Positions 11,139 to 22,849 of a stretch of 64,000 nt of DNA are shown piece by piece. The position numbers and the translations under genes were made by a program. The stretch is from Eucommia ulmoides. Its lineage: Eukaryota; Streptophyta; Magnoliopsida; Garryales; Eucommiaceae. Position 1 is the first letter of the stretch, and the number at the start of each line of letters is the position of its first letter. The stretch spans positions 42,284,285 through 42,348,284 of the forward strand of contig CM028326.1 in NCBI GenBank assembly GCA_016647705.1, written 5' to 3'. The notes under the pieces were generated by a model. That model searched no databases and was not told where the DNA came from. It saw only the letters and a program-made list of their open reading frames with translations.

Positions 11139-11544
11139 AGAACCGTCGTCGTGTCTTAAAAACCATTCTCTTTGGTGGGCATCTCTTGGTGTATGCCGCA
11201 ATCATGTTCTCGACAATTTTCTTGCTGGAGAGGTGGTTGCCCTAACTCTAGGCTTCGGAGTTTTTAGAGCTCGATTCCTCTGCCTATTTCCAAGTGCTTA
11301 TGGAAGGAACGGGATCGTTGAGTTTTCGATGATAAATTCATGTCTCTTCCTTTTTTAAAAACAATTCCTATCATATATTACTTCTTCTTTCTTTGGAATA
11401 AGGTTACCCTTCGAGGAGCGTTTTTCCCTCCTTGACTTCTCAAAGGAGATGGATCCCTCCGATTTTCTTTTTGTTCCGTTTGTTCTCCTTGACGCATCTT
11501 GCGTCTTTTAATAATATCTCTTGCTTATCGGGAAAAAAAAAAAG
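11139..11544 (+). mobile_element. nested LINE 3' tail inserted in the opposite orientation
   Basis: The insert ends TTGCTTATCGGG plus an A-run (11532-11543), the typical end of plant LINEs. It is flanked by GTCCCA at 11133-11138 and 11545-11550. Removing the insert and one flank restores the host LINE frame: ...MLVWD then LMLLQIF. This shows a young target-primed insertion of a 5'-truncated LINE. Confidence 0.8.
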
Positions 11545-11879
11545 GTCCCATACAAGCATATATTTATCTTCAGGAGGGACCACCATAAGGTCACCCGGAG
11601 GTATTTCAAGCATCCAGGGACCCCACCATACAGATATGAGACCCTCACCAACCTGGAATTGAACTTAATCTTCCACCAAGTCTTCACCATCTAAACCAGA
11701 AGCCTAGACCTGACTTTGCACTGCAACTATCCTACCAAGTCTGATTACAACAATTAGTCGCCATAAACAATGCCCGGATAGTTATTTAAGATCTAAAGCG
11801 CCACCCAAGCTTAGCCTTGAAACATTATGATATGATCTAATAGAGACCTCACACCCACACCCTCTTCTTCATGAGATCA

Positions 11880-13125
11880 GCAAATTTGAGACCATCGCTT
11901 CCAATGAATCCTCTTTCCCTCAGAGGAAGCTCCCCACATGAATCCAGCAAAAAACATCTCAATAATGTCAATAGCCTTCTCGGGAGAGTTGATTTCCATC
12001 AGCACATAAAAAGCCGATCTTCGTAACACATGCTTGAAAAGAATCACTCTCCCTCCCATCAATAGAAAATTCCCTTGCCTGCAACTTGGCTCTAATCTTC
12101 AACACCAAATAATCAAACAAGGAGAGAGCGTTCCTTCCAGTATACAAGGGACATCCCAAGTACAATCAAAGAAATTTACCTTTGCCGAAACCCGAAGTAG
12201 ACAGCAACCAACTCACATGATTGTGACTGATATAATTGGTCGGAATCAAATGACTTTTCTGGACATTAACCATATGCCCTCAACACTCCTAATAATTATG
12301 TAGGAACTCCAAAAAAGCCTTTAAAGATTTATGCAACCCACTAATGAACACCGACACATCATTAGCATAAGCCAGGTGGGAAACAATCATACTCCCTGTC
12401 AGCTGAAAAAAGGCATAATGTCTGGGTTGGCCATCACTCAGCTTTAAATCTCTGGAGAAAACTTCAACCACAATGATGAATAGACTAGGGTTAAGGGGTC
12501 CCATTGTCGCGGGCCCCGCCGAGACCAAAAGAAACCTTCCACTGATCCATTCAGAAACAAGTCAAACAACAAAAAGTGACAATTTGATATAGCTCTCCAC
12601 ACCATGTCTATCCATTGCTCAGCAAAACCAAACTTCCTGAGAACTAACATGAGAAAAAACCAAGGAACTATGTCATATGCCTTTGCGATATCTAGCTTAG
12701 TTAGCACGTTGCCCCATTTAGCTTTGCGTTTCATGTAGAACCCCCTTTCCTGAGCCAAAAGAATGCTATCATTAATATTTTTGCCCTTACAAAAGCGCCC
12801 AGGGCAAATAATCTTCAGGAGCACCTTGGCTAGCCCAGTGGCCTTGAGTTTATTCATAACTTATTGGTAAAGTTACAAAGACTAATGGGTCTTAAATTTA
12901 CTGGTGTAATGGGTCGACAAACAACCACCACCATAGAACTCACATACATAATTAAGAAGATCAGCACCTATAAAATCCCAACATGCATAAAAGAACTTCC
13001 CAGTACAACCAGCAGCACTATCACCATCCATATCCCACACCACTTGTTTCAATTCTTGCAGACTACGCACCAAAAGTTTTGAAATTTGAATGGTTTGTGA
13101 CAAAAAGCAGTAGCACAACCACAAG
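11880..13125 (-). pseudogene. LINE reverse transcriptase, catalytic motif mutated
   Basis: Recognisable blocks in order: WDMDGDSAAG with TGKFFYACWDFIGADLL (about 13040-12930), KGKNINDSILLAQERGFYMK and KLDIAKAYDIVPW (about 12795-12650), GSVEGFFWSRRG, then SLFIIVVEVFSRDL and HLAYANDVSVF (12480-12350). These are followed by YLGCPLYTG and FFAGFMWGASSEGKRIHW (12165-11890). The catalytic YADD box reads YAND at about 12369-12358. Several frameshifts separate the blocks, so no enzyme can be made. Confidence 0.87.
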
Positions 13126-13249
13126 AAAGGAGTTAAGGGTTGTGATCAGAGCAAGTCCTGCTAAGATATGTAGCTGCAGAATTAGGACTTTTATCAGACC
13201 ATGCCTCATTCACCAAAACTATGGCCAACCTTGCCCACTTTCAAGCTCA

Positions 13250-13430
13250 ACCATGCCTATTGCACCATGTAAACTTATGACCTGAGGCAGGAAGTTCTAA
13301 CAAACCACGTTCCTCCATGCCATCGAAGAAATCTGCAAGAGCTCTCCTATCAAAAGACTTATATCACTTTTTCTCATCAGGATGGGTGGAAACATTGAAA
13401 TCCCCGGCACTGTGATAATTAGAATGCATT
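13250..13430 (-). pseudogene. LINE endonuclease C-terminal fragment
   Basis: The minus frame reads AGDFNVSTHPDEKK, a stop, then ADFFDGMEERGLLELPASGH and KFTWCNRHG. This corresponds to the GDFN and later motifs of apurinic-type LINE endonucleases. The N-terminal catalytic part is absent, so the copy is 5'-truncated at about 13430. Confidence 0.8.
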
Positions 13431-13937
13431 TACTAATTGGAGTCATACTGTCAAAGTCGAGTTATATCATCAACTGATACGTATTTTAAAACGAGGGTTT
13501 GGCCTTAATCCATACCCTATTAGTTCTTACGAGCACATGGAGATAGAGAGATCGAATTTCATAGTAATTACAATTAATGGATTCTTTATTTTCTTCTTAT
13601 CAATTAGATAAGACTGACACGATAGTAGACATTAATCAGAGTTTTGTGAAATACCAACAAGATAGGAAAAAATGCCACAGGAAAAATTAATTTTAATTTA
13701 TAAATTATTAATGGGTAGGATCCATCAAATTAATTTATGTCGTCCAACATTAGATATGAACCTAATCAAGTCACACAATATAGGGAAGTTAAGGTTTCGG
13801 TGGTCTTTTAGAAAGAATGGAGATGAATTCCAAATGAGTAAAAGTTTAAGATTCAAAGCATAAAAATAGATTCAAGGGGTATAGCCCAAGTATGAATTGA
13901 AGGCACCTCCAAGACAATTCTTGCCACCCCCTCCTTA

Positions 13938-13939
<2 letters not shown>
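13431..13939. other. no gene seen
   Basis: AT-rich intronic or intergenic sequence. The 63-codon ORF at 13672 has no recognisable content. Confidence 0.5.

Positions 13940-13980
<41 letters not shown>
13940..13980. repeat. (TA)n microsatellite
   Basis: About 20 uninterrupted AT units. Confidence 0.97.
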
Positions 13981-13982
<2 letters not shown>

Positions 13983-15819
13983 TTGTTTTCTTATTTGTTA
14001 TTACAAAATAACTAGCTACACCTCTCCTAATCTCGTACATCTTTGATAACAACCATCTAGATCAAGAAATTACTATGTGGATACTGTTAGACTCAAAACA
14101 CTAATGCTGCTACCAAACATTCGGATCAGAAGTATTCAATAGGAGAGGAAGAACGTACCGATGTTCTTCAGATAGAACGCTTCAACAAGTATTGTTAATT
14201 TAGTACACATCAACTAATTCAGGAATTAGGAAATTAAATTGTAAAAAAGAAATATATTCCGATGGATTCAGTTAGAATTTCCTTCATTTTGTACACATAG
14301 CAAAACACAGTTGTACATTTAAAGGCTTCCTTAACCTATATATTACAGAAAATTGGCCAAATAACCATGCAATCACCTGCACATTGGCAATTGCTTCATT
14401 TGGGCCTGTTCTTCTTGAAAAGGTCTCAATTGAGCACTTGCATTTCTGTTACAACTTCATGTGCCCTTCTATTAGGAATCACATGTTTTTAGTCTACCAA
14501 TTTTACCCATACACATGTATTCGGAATTAATTATTCTAATGATTTGGGCCATGTGGCAGTCGCTTGCCACATCAGCTAGTAAAAAAAATTGTGACTCATT
14601 AAATAGAAAAAGACAAAAAAGAAAAGAAAATAGAAAGGGAAAATAAAATAAAAGGTAAAAAAAAGGAAAAAGATAAATAATATTAAACAATTCCAAATCA
14701 ATTCGGTTGCCAACGGTGAGAGATGCAGGAATTTGAATACAGGGAGACAAAAGTACAAAAGTGACTAGAGTCGGAGACTTTTTAGCTCATAATGTCAATG
14801 TAAAGAGATCAGAACTCTTAAAATTTTATTTTTATCCCTCCTTCCCTCCCTCCCTCCTATTAAGCATCACAAACAATGTACTGATGTAATTGTCATTTGC
14901 CGGTGAGTCATGGTGGTGGAAGACCTCTCTCTCCCTTGTTTTGATTTGGGGTAATATGGTCTGGTTCGGTTTAGGGATTGAACCAATTGCGAGATTGGCT
15001 GAAGACGGCTAGGGATTGATCAGTTGGGTTATGGCAAAGATGGATGTGGAAGGTTGATTATTGGAGAGAGGGGAGGGGTGTTGGACGGTAGTTGTTAATG
15101 GCCATTTTTTTGGGAGTGCGGGAAGGGGTAGATTGAGTTGTGGGAGAAGGGCAGACTGGGGAAATTGGGATGAAGTGGTAGCAGCCATGAAGGCTGTTGC
15201 AAGAGATGGATGTGGTACTGGTGGAATGGGTAACTGGAGAATGGGAAAGAGAACTGCAAAAAAGGAGAAATAAATTGAGGGAATATTTTCTTCTTGGGTA
15301 AAATGTTAAAACAAATTTTTTAATTTGAAATGCTTAAGGGACAAAATTGACAATTTTTCCCTTCAGATAAGTTTCATTTTAAGTGGCTACATCATTTTCT
15401 TGTTAGCAGCAAACCCTAAAGGAGGGGTAGCATTACAAGGATTCAATTGAGACGTTTTAAAGAGGGGTTTAAATAAAAGGGAAACTTTTTGAGAGGTCCC
15501 AAGATTTCAAAAACCACTTTCTAGGTCTCATCTCATGTGTAAAAAAATTATTGTTACAGGACCCATAAAATGGTGATTTTATGGGATGGGACCTTTGGGG
15601 GAATTTCCCTAAATAAAATAAGTGCCAAGGCAGAGGGGCATTTATGGTACTTTGGCCAAGAAGTTTATATCCTCTTATAAACATATTCATAGTAAGAATT
15701 TATTATATTATATGTGGCCGAGAAAATATACAAACATAACAAATTACTAAGGCTGCACATAGTCAAAATGCATGCAGACTGGTTCCTTAAGGGAGCATAA
15801 TACAAACAAGAGTTCATAC
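13981..15819. other. intron 7 of the DnaJ-like gene, no exon recognised
   Basis: This is the sequence immediately downstream (minus strand) of exon 7. It holds a (CCCT)n stretch near 14838-14858 and a GC-richer block at 14880-15280, whose ORF of 70 codons is unrecognised. From 14400 to 14750 it is A/T-rich low complexity. None of it continues the thioredoxin-like domain in the required phase. Confidence 0.5.
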
Positions 15820-15877
15820 CAATTCTTCTCCAGTTATAAGAAAATTGTCTGCAGCGATTACTCCCAATCGAAAAAAC
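15820..15877 (-). CDS. DnaJ-like / thioredoxin-like protein, exon 7
   Basis: Exon of 58 bp, acceptor TACAG and donor GTATGA, reading VFSIGSNRCRQF then SYNWRRI plus one base (residues 172-190). It continues exon 6 in phase 0 and lies in the thioredoxin-like domain. It is the last exon found; the next must begin in phase 1. Confidence 0.75.
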
Positions 15878-16194
15878 CTGTACCCAATTTCAAAGAATGG
15901 TTATGAAAAAATACGACAGACAATATCAAACTTGCATTTTCAGCAAAAAATGACAAAAATGCCAATGAGCCCATTTGTTACTATGCTTAAAATATAAGAA
16001 CATGCTTATAACACCAGAGGAAAGTGATTAAACTATAATAGAATAGTATAAGGCTATAAAGCATAAAGAAAACATTTAAGATTGTCGAATAAAATCATAA
16101 GGCAAGCAAAAGTATATCCATAGTCTCTTAGAACACCAAAAGATCCAAAACAAGAGATGAAAGTTATAGAGAACAGAAGAATCTAAAAGGAAAT

Positions 16195-16622
16195 TCATTT
16201 ACTACGAATCAGAGTATAATTTTATTTAATTTTCTAAGTCAGAATGGTAGTAAAATAGCAGGACATGCTAGCACTAAGCATATTTACACTAAGAACCCAT
16301 TATCTTAGCAGAAAAAGGACAACGCATTGCATGAAAGCCACTGCACTGCGAGGTTAGGAGAGGGTCAGATGTACGCAACCTTACCCATGTATACAAAGAC
16401 ATTGTTTCCGAGATTTGAACCCGTGAAAGTAACCTTATCATTGTGCCCAAAATTCACCCTCACTATCTCAGCAGAAAGAAAGTAAAATGAAATTTAATTT
16501 CTTGCAATCAAAGTATAAATTTATTTTATCTTTTTTGTTAAGTCGGATTTGTAGTATAATAATAAGACTTGCTAGCACATAGCACATTTACATTAAAATC
16601 ACTACATCACAGCAGAAATGCG
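16195..16622. repeat. tandem duplication of about 125 bp split by a SINE
   Basis: Segment 16195-16314 and segment 16490-16622 share the order AGTATAA...AAGTC...GCTAGCAC...CATTTACA...AGCAGAAA with substitutions. The SINE at 16315-16463 lies between them. Confidence 0.65.
16315..16463 (-). mobile_element. full-length tRNA-derived SINE (Au-type)
   Basis: On the minus strand the element starts GGGTGAATTTTGGGCACAA (box A region) and has box B GGTTCAAATC at about 16420. It continues ACATGGGTAAGGTTGCGTAC and ends TGCGTTGTCCTTTTTC, the layout of plant Au SINEs. Flanks TATCTTAGCAGAAA (16301-16314) and TATCTCAGCAGAAA (16464-16477) are a 14-bp target duplication with one mismatch. It lies in intron 6. 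Confidence 0.85.
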
Positions 16623-17539
16623 TGAATTAGTAAAACATTCGCTCAGATAAATGTTGGTGTTATGGTTAATTTAAAGAAAATATTTACTACAATGGAATGG
16701 TAAAATTTTGGATAATCCTTCACAACCTAAGACTAAGCCTTGCCACCAGTAAAAGCACAAAATGAGGGTGGCATATTTTTTAGGTAACTTTGTGTTGCAA
16801 GAGGCCAACGCCTCAAGAATGCCTTGGGCATTTTTCGGATGCCTCACCACCACGAGCAGTAAGGGGAACATCAACCTTATCGTTCATAATGCTAGTTGTC
16901 ACATGGTCAAATTTTTCTCCTAAAATTCGAACCAAGTGATGGCCTAATGGCTACCCCAATCAGTCAGTCCATGCCATCCCGCAAAACAAACCACACACAC
17001 CAACACAGTAACGAGAAACAGTATGAACAACAAGCAAAAACGCATACATAATTACAGGGAAAGCCCAACCTCATTTTATAACTCAATGAAAAAGGAGCAT
17101 ACAACAAGTTTCCAGTTTAGTTTGCAGGAACAATATCCCTGCCATGGCAAGAATACAATTTAATTTAACCAACGAGGGTCCAGTTGATAGCTCCAACTGC
17201 TAGACATATCCAGCAGAGACCTATCTAGTGTCAACACACGCAGCCTAACTGCCCTGTAGCAGTTACCGAGGCTTATAAGCCAAGTACCCATAACCGTCAC
17301 ATATGCCTTGCACATGCACCCCAATTTCCCAGCACACTTAGCTTCTTATGAACTAGTACTCAGGTGCTACATTCCAATAGCGTAACGTTGTGCCCACATG
17401 CTACCCTATATGCCATCTCGTTCCCTTGATCATGCCGACGTCCACCGATGCCTTGTCATGTTGCCCGCATGATCAGAAAGTGTATTGTGCCAACGTTCTG
17501 CCTTCATTAACTTGGACTTGTGCCCGAATGTCGATACTA
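16623..17539. other. intron 6 sequence, nothing recognised
   Basis: No exon, repeat family or coding frame is supported. A tRNA-like stretch near 16925-16955 was considered and not accepted. Confidence 0.45.
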
Positions 17540-17760
17540 GCATTGTGCCTAGGATCACCTCGCCTTATTTAGCAACGCCTAATGCCCACCATCATTGTCT
17601 AGCGATGCCCAAATGTGCCAATGCATGCCGACGCATATCGACACCCATGAATGTCAATCTACGGTAGTGCCTAGGATTGCCTCGCCTTGCTTTTAACATT
17701 ACCCAATGCCCACCAGCATCGTCTAGCAACGCCAAAGTGCGCCAACGAATACCGTGACTC
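17540..17760. repeat. tandem pair of about 120-bp units, GC-rich
   Basis: Both units carry GTGCCTAGGAT, CCTCGCCTT, AATGCCCACCA and TCTAGC, at 17545-17640 and 17667-17755. The surrounding 17240-18180 is GC-richer than the rest and may be an unclassified LTR. Confidence 0.6.
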
Positions 17761-18629
17761 AATTATTTGCCCGTGTCGAGTTTCTTGGGTAAGCCTTGCG
17801 TAAGACTTCCTATAACGCTTCGTTTCTTGCCTACGCCTTAACTCAGTATGACAACGCCCCTTACCACACGGCCTCGCCAAGCCGAATGCCTTGAGGCCCC
17901 CTTATATTACTTTAAGTAAAAAAACTCAAGTGGTACCAACAGACATCGATATGTCCAAGGAGCAATAATGGAGTCAACAGTAGACCCTATCCTACAGTTG
18001 ACTCCTTTGGTGTAGATAGATGCTAAGTCTCGATCTTTGGCGCAGCACAAGTCATTGCAACATAGTACCATCTTCGTTTAGCCAAAGTTAACCGAGCCCG
18101 GCTAACATGGCATAGACCTTGGCTTGGACATGGCACTGAAGTCCAAGCCTATGTCTTGTCTCACCTTCAAAGGGCCAACACTAGTCCACATACGTGTGAT
18201 ATGTGCGCGAGCGCACATAAACAAAAAGTAAAAGTGTGAAGGGGAAAGAATGGAAAAAAAAAACAAAGAAGTTGCTTATAACCAGCTTGATATGCGCCAA
18301 CTTCTAGGCAGGAGGAACTACGTTTGAGACAAAAATAATTGAGGATGTAAAAGTTAGGACCACAACGAAACCGAGTTCCACTTGACACTACATTAAAATA
18401 ATTATACATTGAATGAACAAAAGAGTCCCAAAACGCAAATACAATAGAAGTACAAGCATAGGGAAGACCATCAAACAACTCATTTAATTTATGCGTAATA
18501 GTTTTTAGGATAAAAGATTAGCATAGTCAATCCCAATCCCCCAATGCCAACAGGCCAATAACGTCAAAGATATAAATTGGGTTAATTTCACTCCGCCCCC
18601 TTGAACTTCGACCCATTTTCAATTTATCC

Positions 18630-19755
18630 CCTAGTTTGGAAATAGGCACTTTACCCTCCTTAGACTTTGAACTAGAGTGCATACGCTTGATTTTGTTAGT
18701 TTTTCAGTTAAATCCAACGGAATTAGAAAACCGATGAAAACACTGCCAAGGTAGACCACATCCTCAACTTTAAAATAAAAATTGTCTATCCAAACGAATT
18801 CCATTTTGTATGATCTATATATCCATGAATTCATCTCAAGGAGTACTACAAATAAAAAATAAGAATTTGACAAAAAAAAAAAAAAAAAAACTTTAAGATT
18901 TTACACCCAAATCGCCCACCCTCTTTAAAAAATGTTTTTTTCAAAAATTTTTGTTTTACATGAAAAAAATATTTTTTATAAAAACACCAATTTGATCTCA
19001 TTTTTTGTCCCTTTTTAATAATTCAATTATGTTTTCCTATGTTTTAAGGGGTGCAGAATTCAATTTTTCAATAAAATTTGACATTTAATTTTTGGATTAA
19101 AAAATGAGATCTTAAGAGTCTTTAAAAGAAATTGATTATAATACAAACTTACACGAAAAAATAAAAAAAAATTCTCAAAATTGGATCATTCACCCCTTTA
19201 AAACCAGGAACACATAAAGATTACTTAAAACGAATATAAAATAATATTTGTTTGATATTTTAAAATTTTGAATTTTCATGTGAAACAAACATTTTTTTTT
19301 ATAAAAGACGATTAACAATTTAATGTCAAATCTTGTATTTTTCTAAAATTCATAATTACAATTTGTAATTCTATGTGGAGAAAATACATGCATATATATA
19401 GATAATCTCAAGCATTGTTCATTTAGTCTTTCAAAGTTAGGGATATGTTCTGCAATAGGGGTAATTCAGTCTTTTCATCAATTAGTTCATATTTAATGAA
19501 TAAACTAACTCTTACACTTCAGTTCGAAGTCCAAAAGGTAAAGTGCCTCTTTCAAAAAAATGTTGTGTACAAGTTGTTCTCTGTGGGACAAATCCACGCA
19601 TATATAGATCATCTCAACCGGAACTCGTTTGAGCAGTGTTTCAAAATTACGGATATGTTCTGCGAAGAAAACATTTCAGACTTTTCTTTAATTCCATTAG
19701 ATTTAATAGAAAACCTGACTTTTGCATTTTAGTCCAAAGGACTCTCTTTCCAAAC
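18630..19755. mobile_element. inverted-repeat element with a duplicated right arm
   Basis: The left arm (about 18630-18840) contains AGGCACTTTACC, a long imperfect arm with TTAAATCCAACGGAATTA, and GATCTATATATCCATG. Its inverted counterpart occurs twice in tandem on the right, at about 19385-19560 and 19590-19755. A 19-base A-run lies at 18872-18890. No coding capacity; superfamily not determined. It lies in intron 6. Confidence 0.6.
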
Positions 19756-20010
19756 TACATGGTGATGAAGTGAAAATGAGCCTACGCACAAGCGAGCACA
19801 GAGCAATTAACCCTATAAATTTCACTTGACCATATTTTCCAGCAGCATGAGATTCTCTATCTTAAAGATAGTTCTATACAAATAATAGTTCATAAATACA
19901 TGTGTCACTATATGACTCAATAGAAATTTCAATTCGAAAGAATGAAATTAAATAAATTACGTTGGAATAGTAAAGATATGCCACCATCATGTGCTTGAAA
20001 TTAATTGTAC

Positions 20011-20093
20011 CTGAACTAGCAATGCATTGGTGCTGTTAAGCTTGGAATGAAAATCTTCTGATCTAGTGACATCAATAGAATGACTTGAAGGAT
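20011..20093 (-). CDS. DnaJ-like / thioredoxin-like protein, exon 6
   Basis: Exon of 83 bp, acceptor CTCCAG and donor GTACAA. The junction codon GAT is split with exon 5. It reads DPSSHSIDVTRSEDF then HSKLNSTNALLVQ (residues 144-171), the start of the thioredoxin-like domain in this family. Confidence 0.78.
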
Positions 20094-20206
20094 CTGGAGA
20101 AAAAAAGAAAAAAGAAAGAAAGAAAAGCGTCAACTAACGAGATGTGCTTTTAAAATAAACAGACATGTTAAGAAAGTAGAAGCATAAGTAGGATATTAAA
20201 GCCAAC

Positions 20207-20291
20207 CAAAGGAAGGAGCTTCCAGCAGTGGATGGTCAACCTCAGGAAAACTATCCTGTGCATATTGCTCCTTGAAGCTATCAATCAAATG
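20207..20291 (-). CDS. DnaJ-like / thioredoxin-like protein, exon 5
   Basis: Exon of 85 bp after acceptor GGCTGCAG; donor GTTGGC. It reads HLIDSFKEQYAQDSF then PEVDHPLLEAPSF plus one base. Phase 0 with exon 4 and phase 1 with exon 6 both fit. It is separated from exon 4 by a 4.7-kb intron filled by a gypsy element. Confidence 0.8.
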
Positions 20292-21334
20292 CTGCAGCCA
20301 AGAAAGCAGAACAATTGACTATATATCATAAACATCTAAAAAGCGGAAAAAATTTGAGATACCAAGTAAATTCAATTAAATGAAATAAGCTCTATAACAA
20401 TATGCTTATCTATTTTATCAAAACTTGCTCATCAGTGCTAACGTGCTACAGCCAAGAAATAAAAATTATTTAATTTCAACACTGTCATTTTACGAATGAC
20501 CAAGGGAACTCACTGTTACATTGTAAACACCACTCAGATCCCCTGTCATATTTGAGCCATAATTAGTGAACATCTCTTTTTGTCGAAAATTGTTGACATA
20601 AATATTTTAGATAACTTTACCCTTAGAGAAAGAGTATTTATATGCAACAGACTAAGGAACCCTCCTAATTAAGAGAAACTACTAAATTGTCCCTAACTTA
20701 ATTTCTTTCTCTTCTCCTTTTTTTCGCAATTTTTTTTTCTTCTTTATTCTTCTCACCATATCCCCAATCTTCCTCTCAACACAACCTAAGAGGACCACCA
20801 TCTAAGAGGCTGCCACCACAGACCATCAAAGACACCACATGCCATTGAAGCCGCCACCACACTGTAGAAGCACCATCCGCCACTCCAACTATTGTCCCCA
20901 TTCCCTTTCTTAATACTCTACCATTAAAACAAACGTAAAGTTCCCTCCCTGAAGATCTACACGTTGAAGTTGACAATGGAGACGACAATGATGGAGATGC
21001 TCTTTCAAGAATTTCTTTTCTGCAATTAAATTTTGCTATCGATCTTGATTAAACCAGTTATTTTTGTTCTGTTTTCAAACTCGTGTTCTTACAACTTTTT
21101 ACTAGGGGTTCGAGCTTGTTAGATTTAGGGTTTGTGAGGGAGAGATTTTTGGAATTCCAATTCAAGGCTCAAGGTTCTTGCAACTTCAAATTTTGTGAGA
21201 TGTTATAGTGTTGTGGTTTAAGGTGCTCTCTCTCTCATTTTTATTTCCCTCTGATTTTGGTGGTAGTGGTGGAGCTTTTCTCAGAGTTTCACCTGGGTTG
21301 TGGTGAGAATTTCATATCTAAGCTGGTGGCGGAG
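20292..21334. other. intron 4, left part
   Basis: No exon seen. From 20700 to 21334 and again at 24360-24770 there is GC-richer gene-like sequence interrupted by the gypsy element. The two flanks may be halves of one older transposon, but matching ends were not found. Confidence 0.4.
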
Positions 21335-21661
21335 TGATGGGGAACGACCGAGGCCACCGCTTCGAACTTATGTATGGTGGAGGCAGAAAAATCATTAGCC
21401 TCTTTTCCTTCAATAGTTAATTATATTTATAGCTAATAAACTAGCCGTTATTCTTATTTTGGCAAATAGCCGTTAAAATTGCCGTTATTCTTATTTTGTC
21501 AAGTAGAAGTTAAAGTAGCCATTATTGTTTGCCTATATAATGGGACTTTATTGTAAAAGAAAGACACATTTTGATTAATTGATTATTGAGTTATTTAAGC
21601 AAGAATCTTTTTTTTATTATTAGTTTTTTATTTTATTCTTTTCAATTGGCCTCCTTCATCA
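21335..21661 (+). repeat. 5' LTR of the chromovirus (327 bp)
   Basis: It starts TGATGGGGAACGACC and ends CTCCTTCATCA; the TGATG/CATCA ends are inverted. The candidate TATA box TATATAATGG lies near 21533. It is followed by the primer-binding site. Confidence 0.88.
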
Positions 21662-21664
21662 ATT

Positions 21665-21677
21665 TGGTATTCAGAGC
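21665..21677 (+). other. primer-binding site of the chromovirus
   Basis: TGGTATTCAGAGC is the initiator tRNA-Met complement TGGTATCAGAGC with one extra T. It lies three bases after the LTR. Confidence 0.75.
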
Positions 21678-22261
21678 TCACTTGATCCTTCACGCTTTGC
21701 GTGCTAACCAAAACCCTAGTCACCACAAAACAGAAAACTCTAGCCATAATCAATTAGCCCAGCCACGTTCTGCTACAACAGCCCAACAATCCAGATCCAG
21801 CAGCCACTGTTCCGGATCTAAGCTCATCGGACCTTTACGAGCCCTCGCCGGTGCTGGCCAGCCTTCGCCGGACCTCGACAGGCATGTTCCAGCCCTTCGC
21901 GGGCCCATGCCGAAGCTTCGCGTCACCCCAAGTCTGCTCTAGATTCCATCCGTAGCGGTTGCCGATTGCTTTGTGCCCTAGGCACAGTTTGTAAGTCCTA
22001 CTACACTTATAGATACATATATATGTACACACACACACTATTGTTTTATTCCTAGTTTTTCCATTTAATATTAAAAAAAGAAATAAAGTTAAAAAAAAAA
22101 AAAAAACACAAATAAATTTTTTTTAAAAAAACTAAATAATTTCTATTTTCTAGTCACATTAGTACCCTATTGCATTATTTTCTTTCGTGACAGATATAAC
22201 ATTATAGTACTTCCATTAAGAATATTTGGGGTATTAATATCATCACTTTATAATCCACTCT

Positions 22262-22717
22262 ATGACTATTCAAGACCTAGAAACTTCCCAAAATTCTATT
22301 CGACAAGAATTCCAAACCATGCAAGAGATTGTGGCTAAGACAAGCTCTAATCCTAATCAGAGTATCCACCAAAGACCTAGTACGACTAAGACTAGAGATT
22401 TCTCCTCCATAGAATGCCACGATTGTCATGGTATGGGTCACTTTGCATCGTGTTGCCCACATCGAAACCTAGCAATAAGCGTTGAAGAGGTAGAACCCCT
22501 AGATGAGGAGGAAGTTAACCAAGTAGTGGAACCTTTAGAACAATCGGAAGAGGGAGAAGAACTAGGGGACGAGTCTAGGAACACTTATCTTAATTTTATG
22601 AGGTGTATCACTACTACACCTATTGATTCTGATGCCTGGAAACGTACCATTATCTTTCACACTTATGTCAAGTGTGGGGATAGAGTTTGTTGGTTATCGA
22701 AGGAGGAAGCTCAATGA
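22262..22717 (+). pseudogene. gypsy gag C-terminal part with CCHC zinc knuckle
   Basis: The 151-codon frame contains CHDCHGMGHFASCC, a CX2CX4HX4C knuckle, followed by an acidic Glu-rich stretch. It ends in a frameshift into the protease remnant (LVIEGGSSMNVLSKS at about 22690-22735), where the catalytic Asp of the usual IDGGSS motif is Glu. A further TAG lies at 22792-22794. The N-terminal gag before 22262 is degraded. Confidence 0.82.
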
Positions 22718-22849
22718 ATGTCCTATCCAAGTCCGTTGTTGCTAGGTTAAAGCTCAAAATTGACCCACATCCTCACCCCTTGAGGGTTGCCTAGGTAGAT
22801 AAGACCTCCTTACCTGTTTCTGAGACTTGCTTGGTACCAATCAAGATGG

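Larger units (their letters stand above)
9945..13430 (-). mobile_element. LINE (L1-type with RNase H), 5'-truncated and decayed
   Basis: On the minus strand the order is endonuclease C-terminus (13430-13250), reverse transcriptase (about 13125-11880), zf-RVT-like zinc-binding segment (about 10990-10743) and RNase H (about 10540-9970). The 3' UTR is short, ending AATAAAGCCTGTCTTTG then AATAATAAAATA near 9970-9945. Frameshifts and stops occur throughout. A second LINE tail is inserted at 11139-11544. The element lies in what would be intron 7 of the DnaJ-like gene and in the same orientation as that gene. Confidence 0.88.

Noticed and set aside
14372-14440. Exon-like open segment on the minus strand with AG and GT at its ends
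   Set aside because: It does not continue the DnaJ-like protein in the required phase and resembles retroelement LTR sequence.
16925-16955. tRNA-like box B word (GGTTCGAAT) on the minus strand
   Set aside because: No full box A, cloverleaf or SINE body could be traced.
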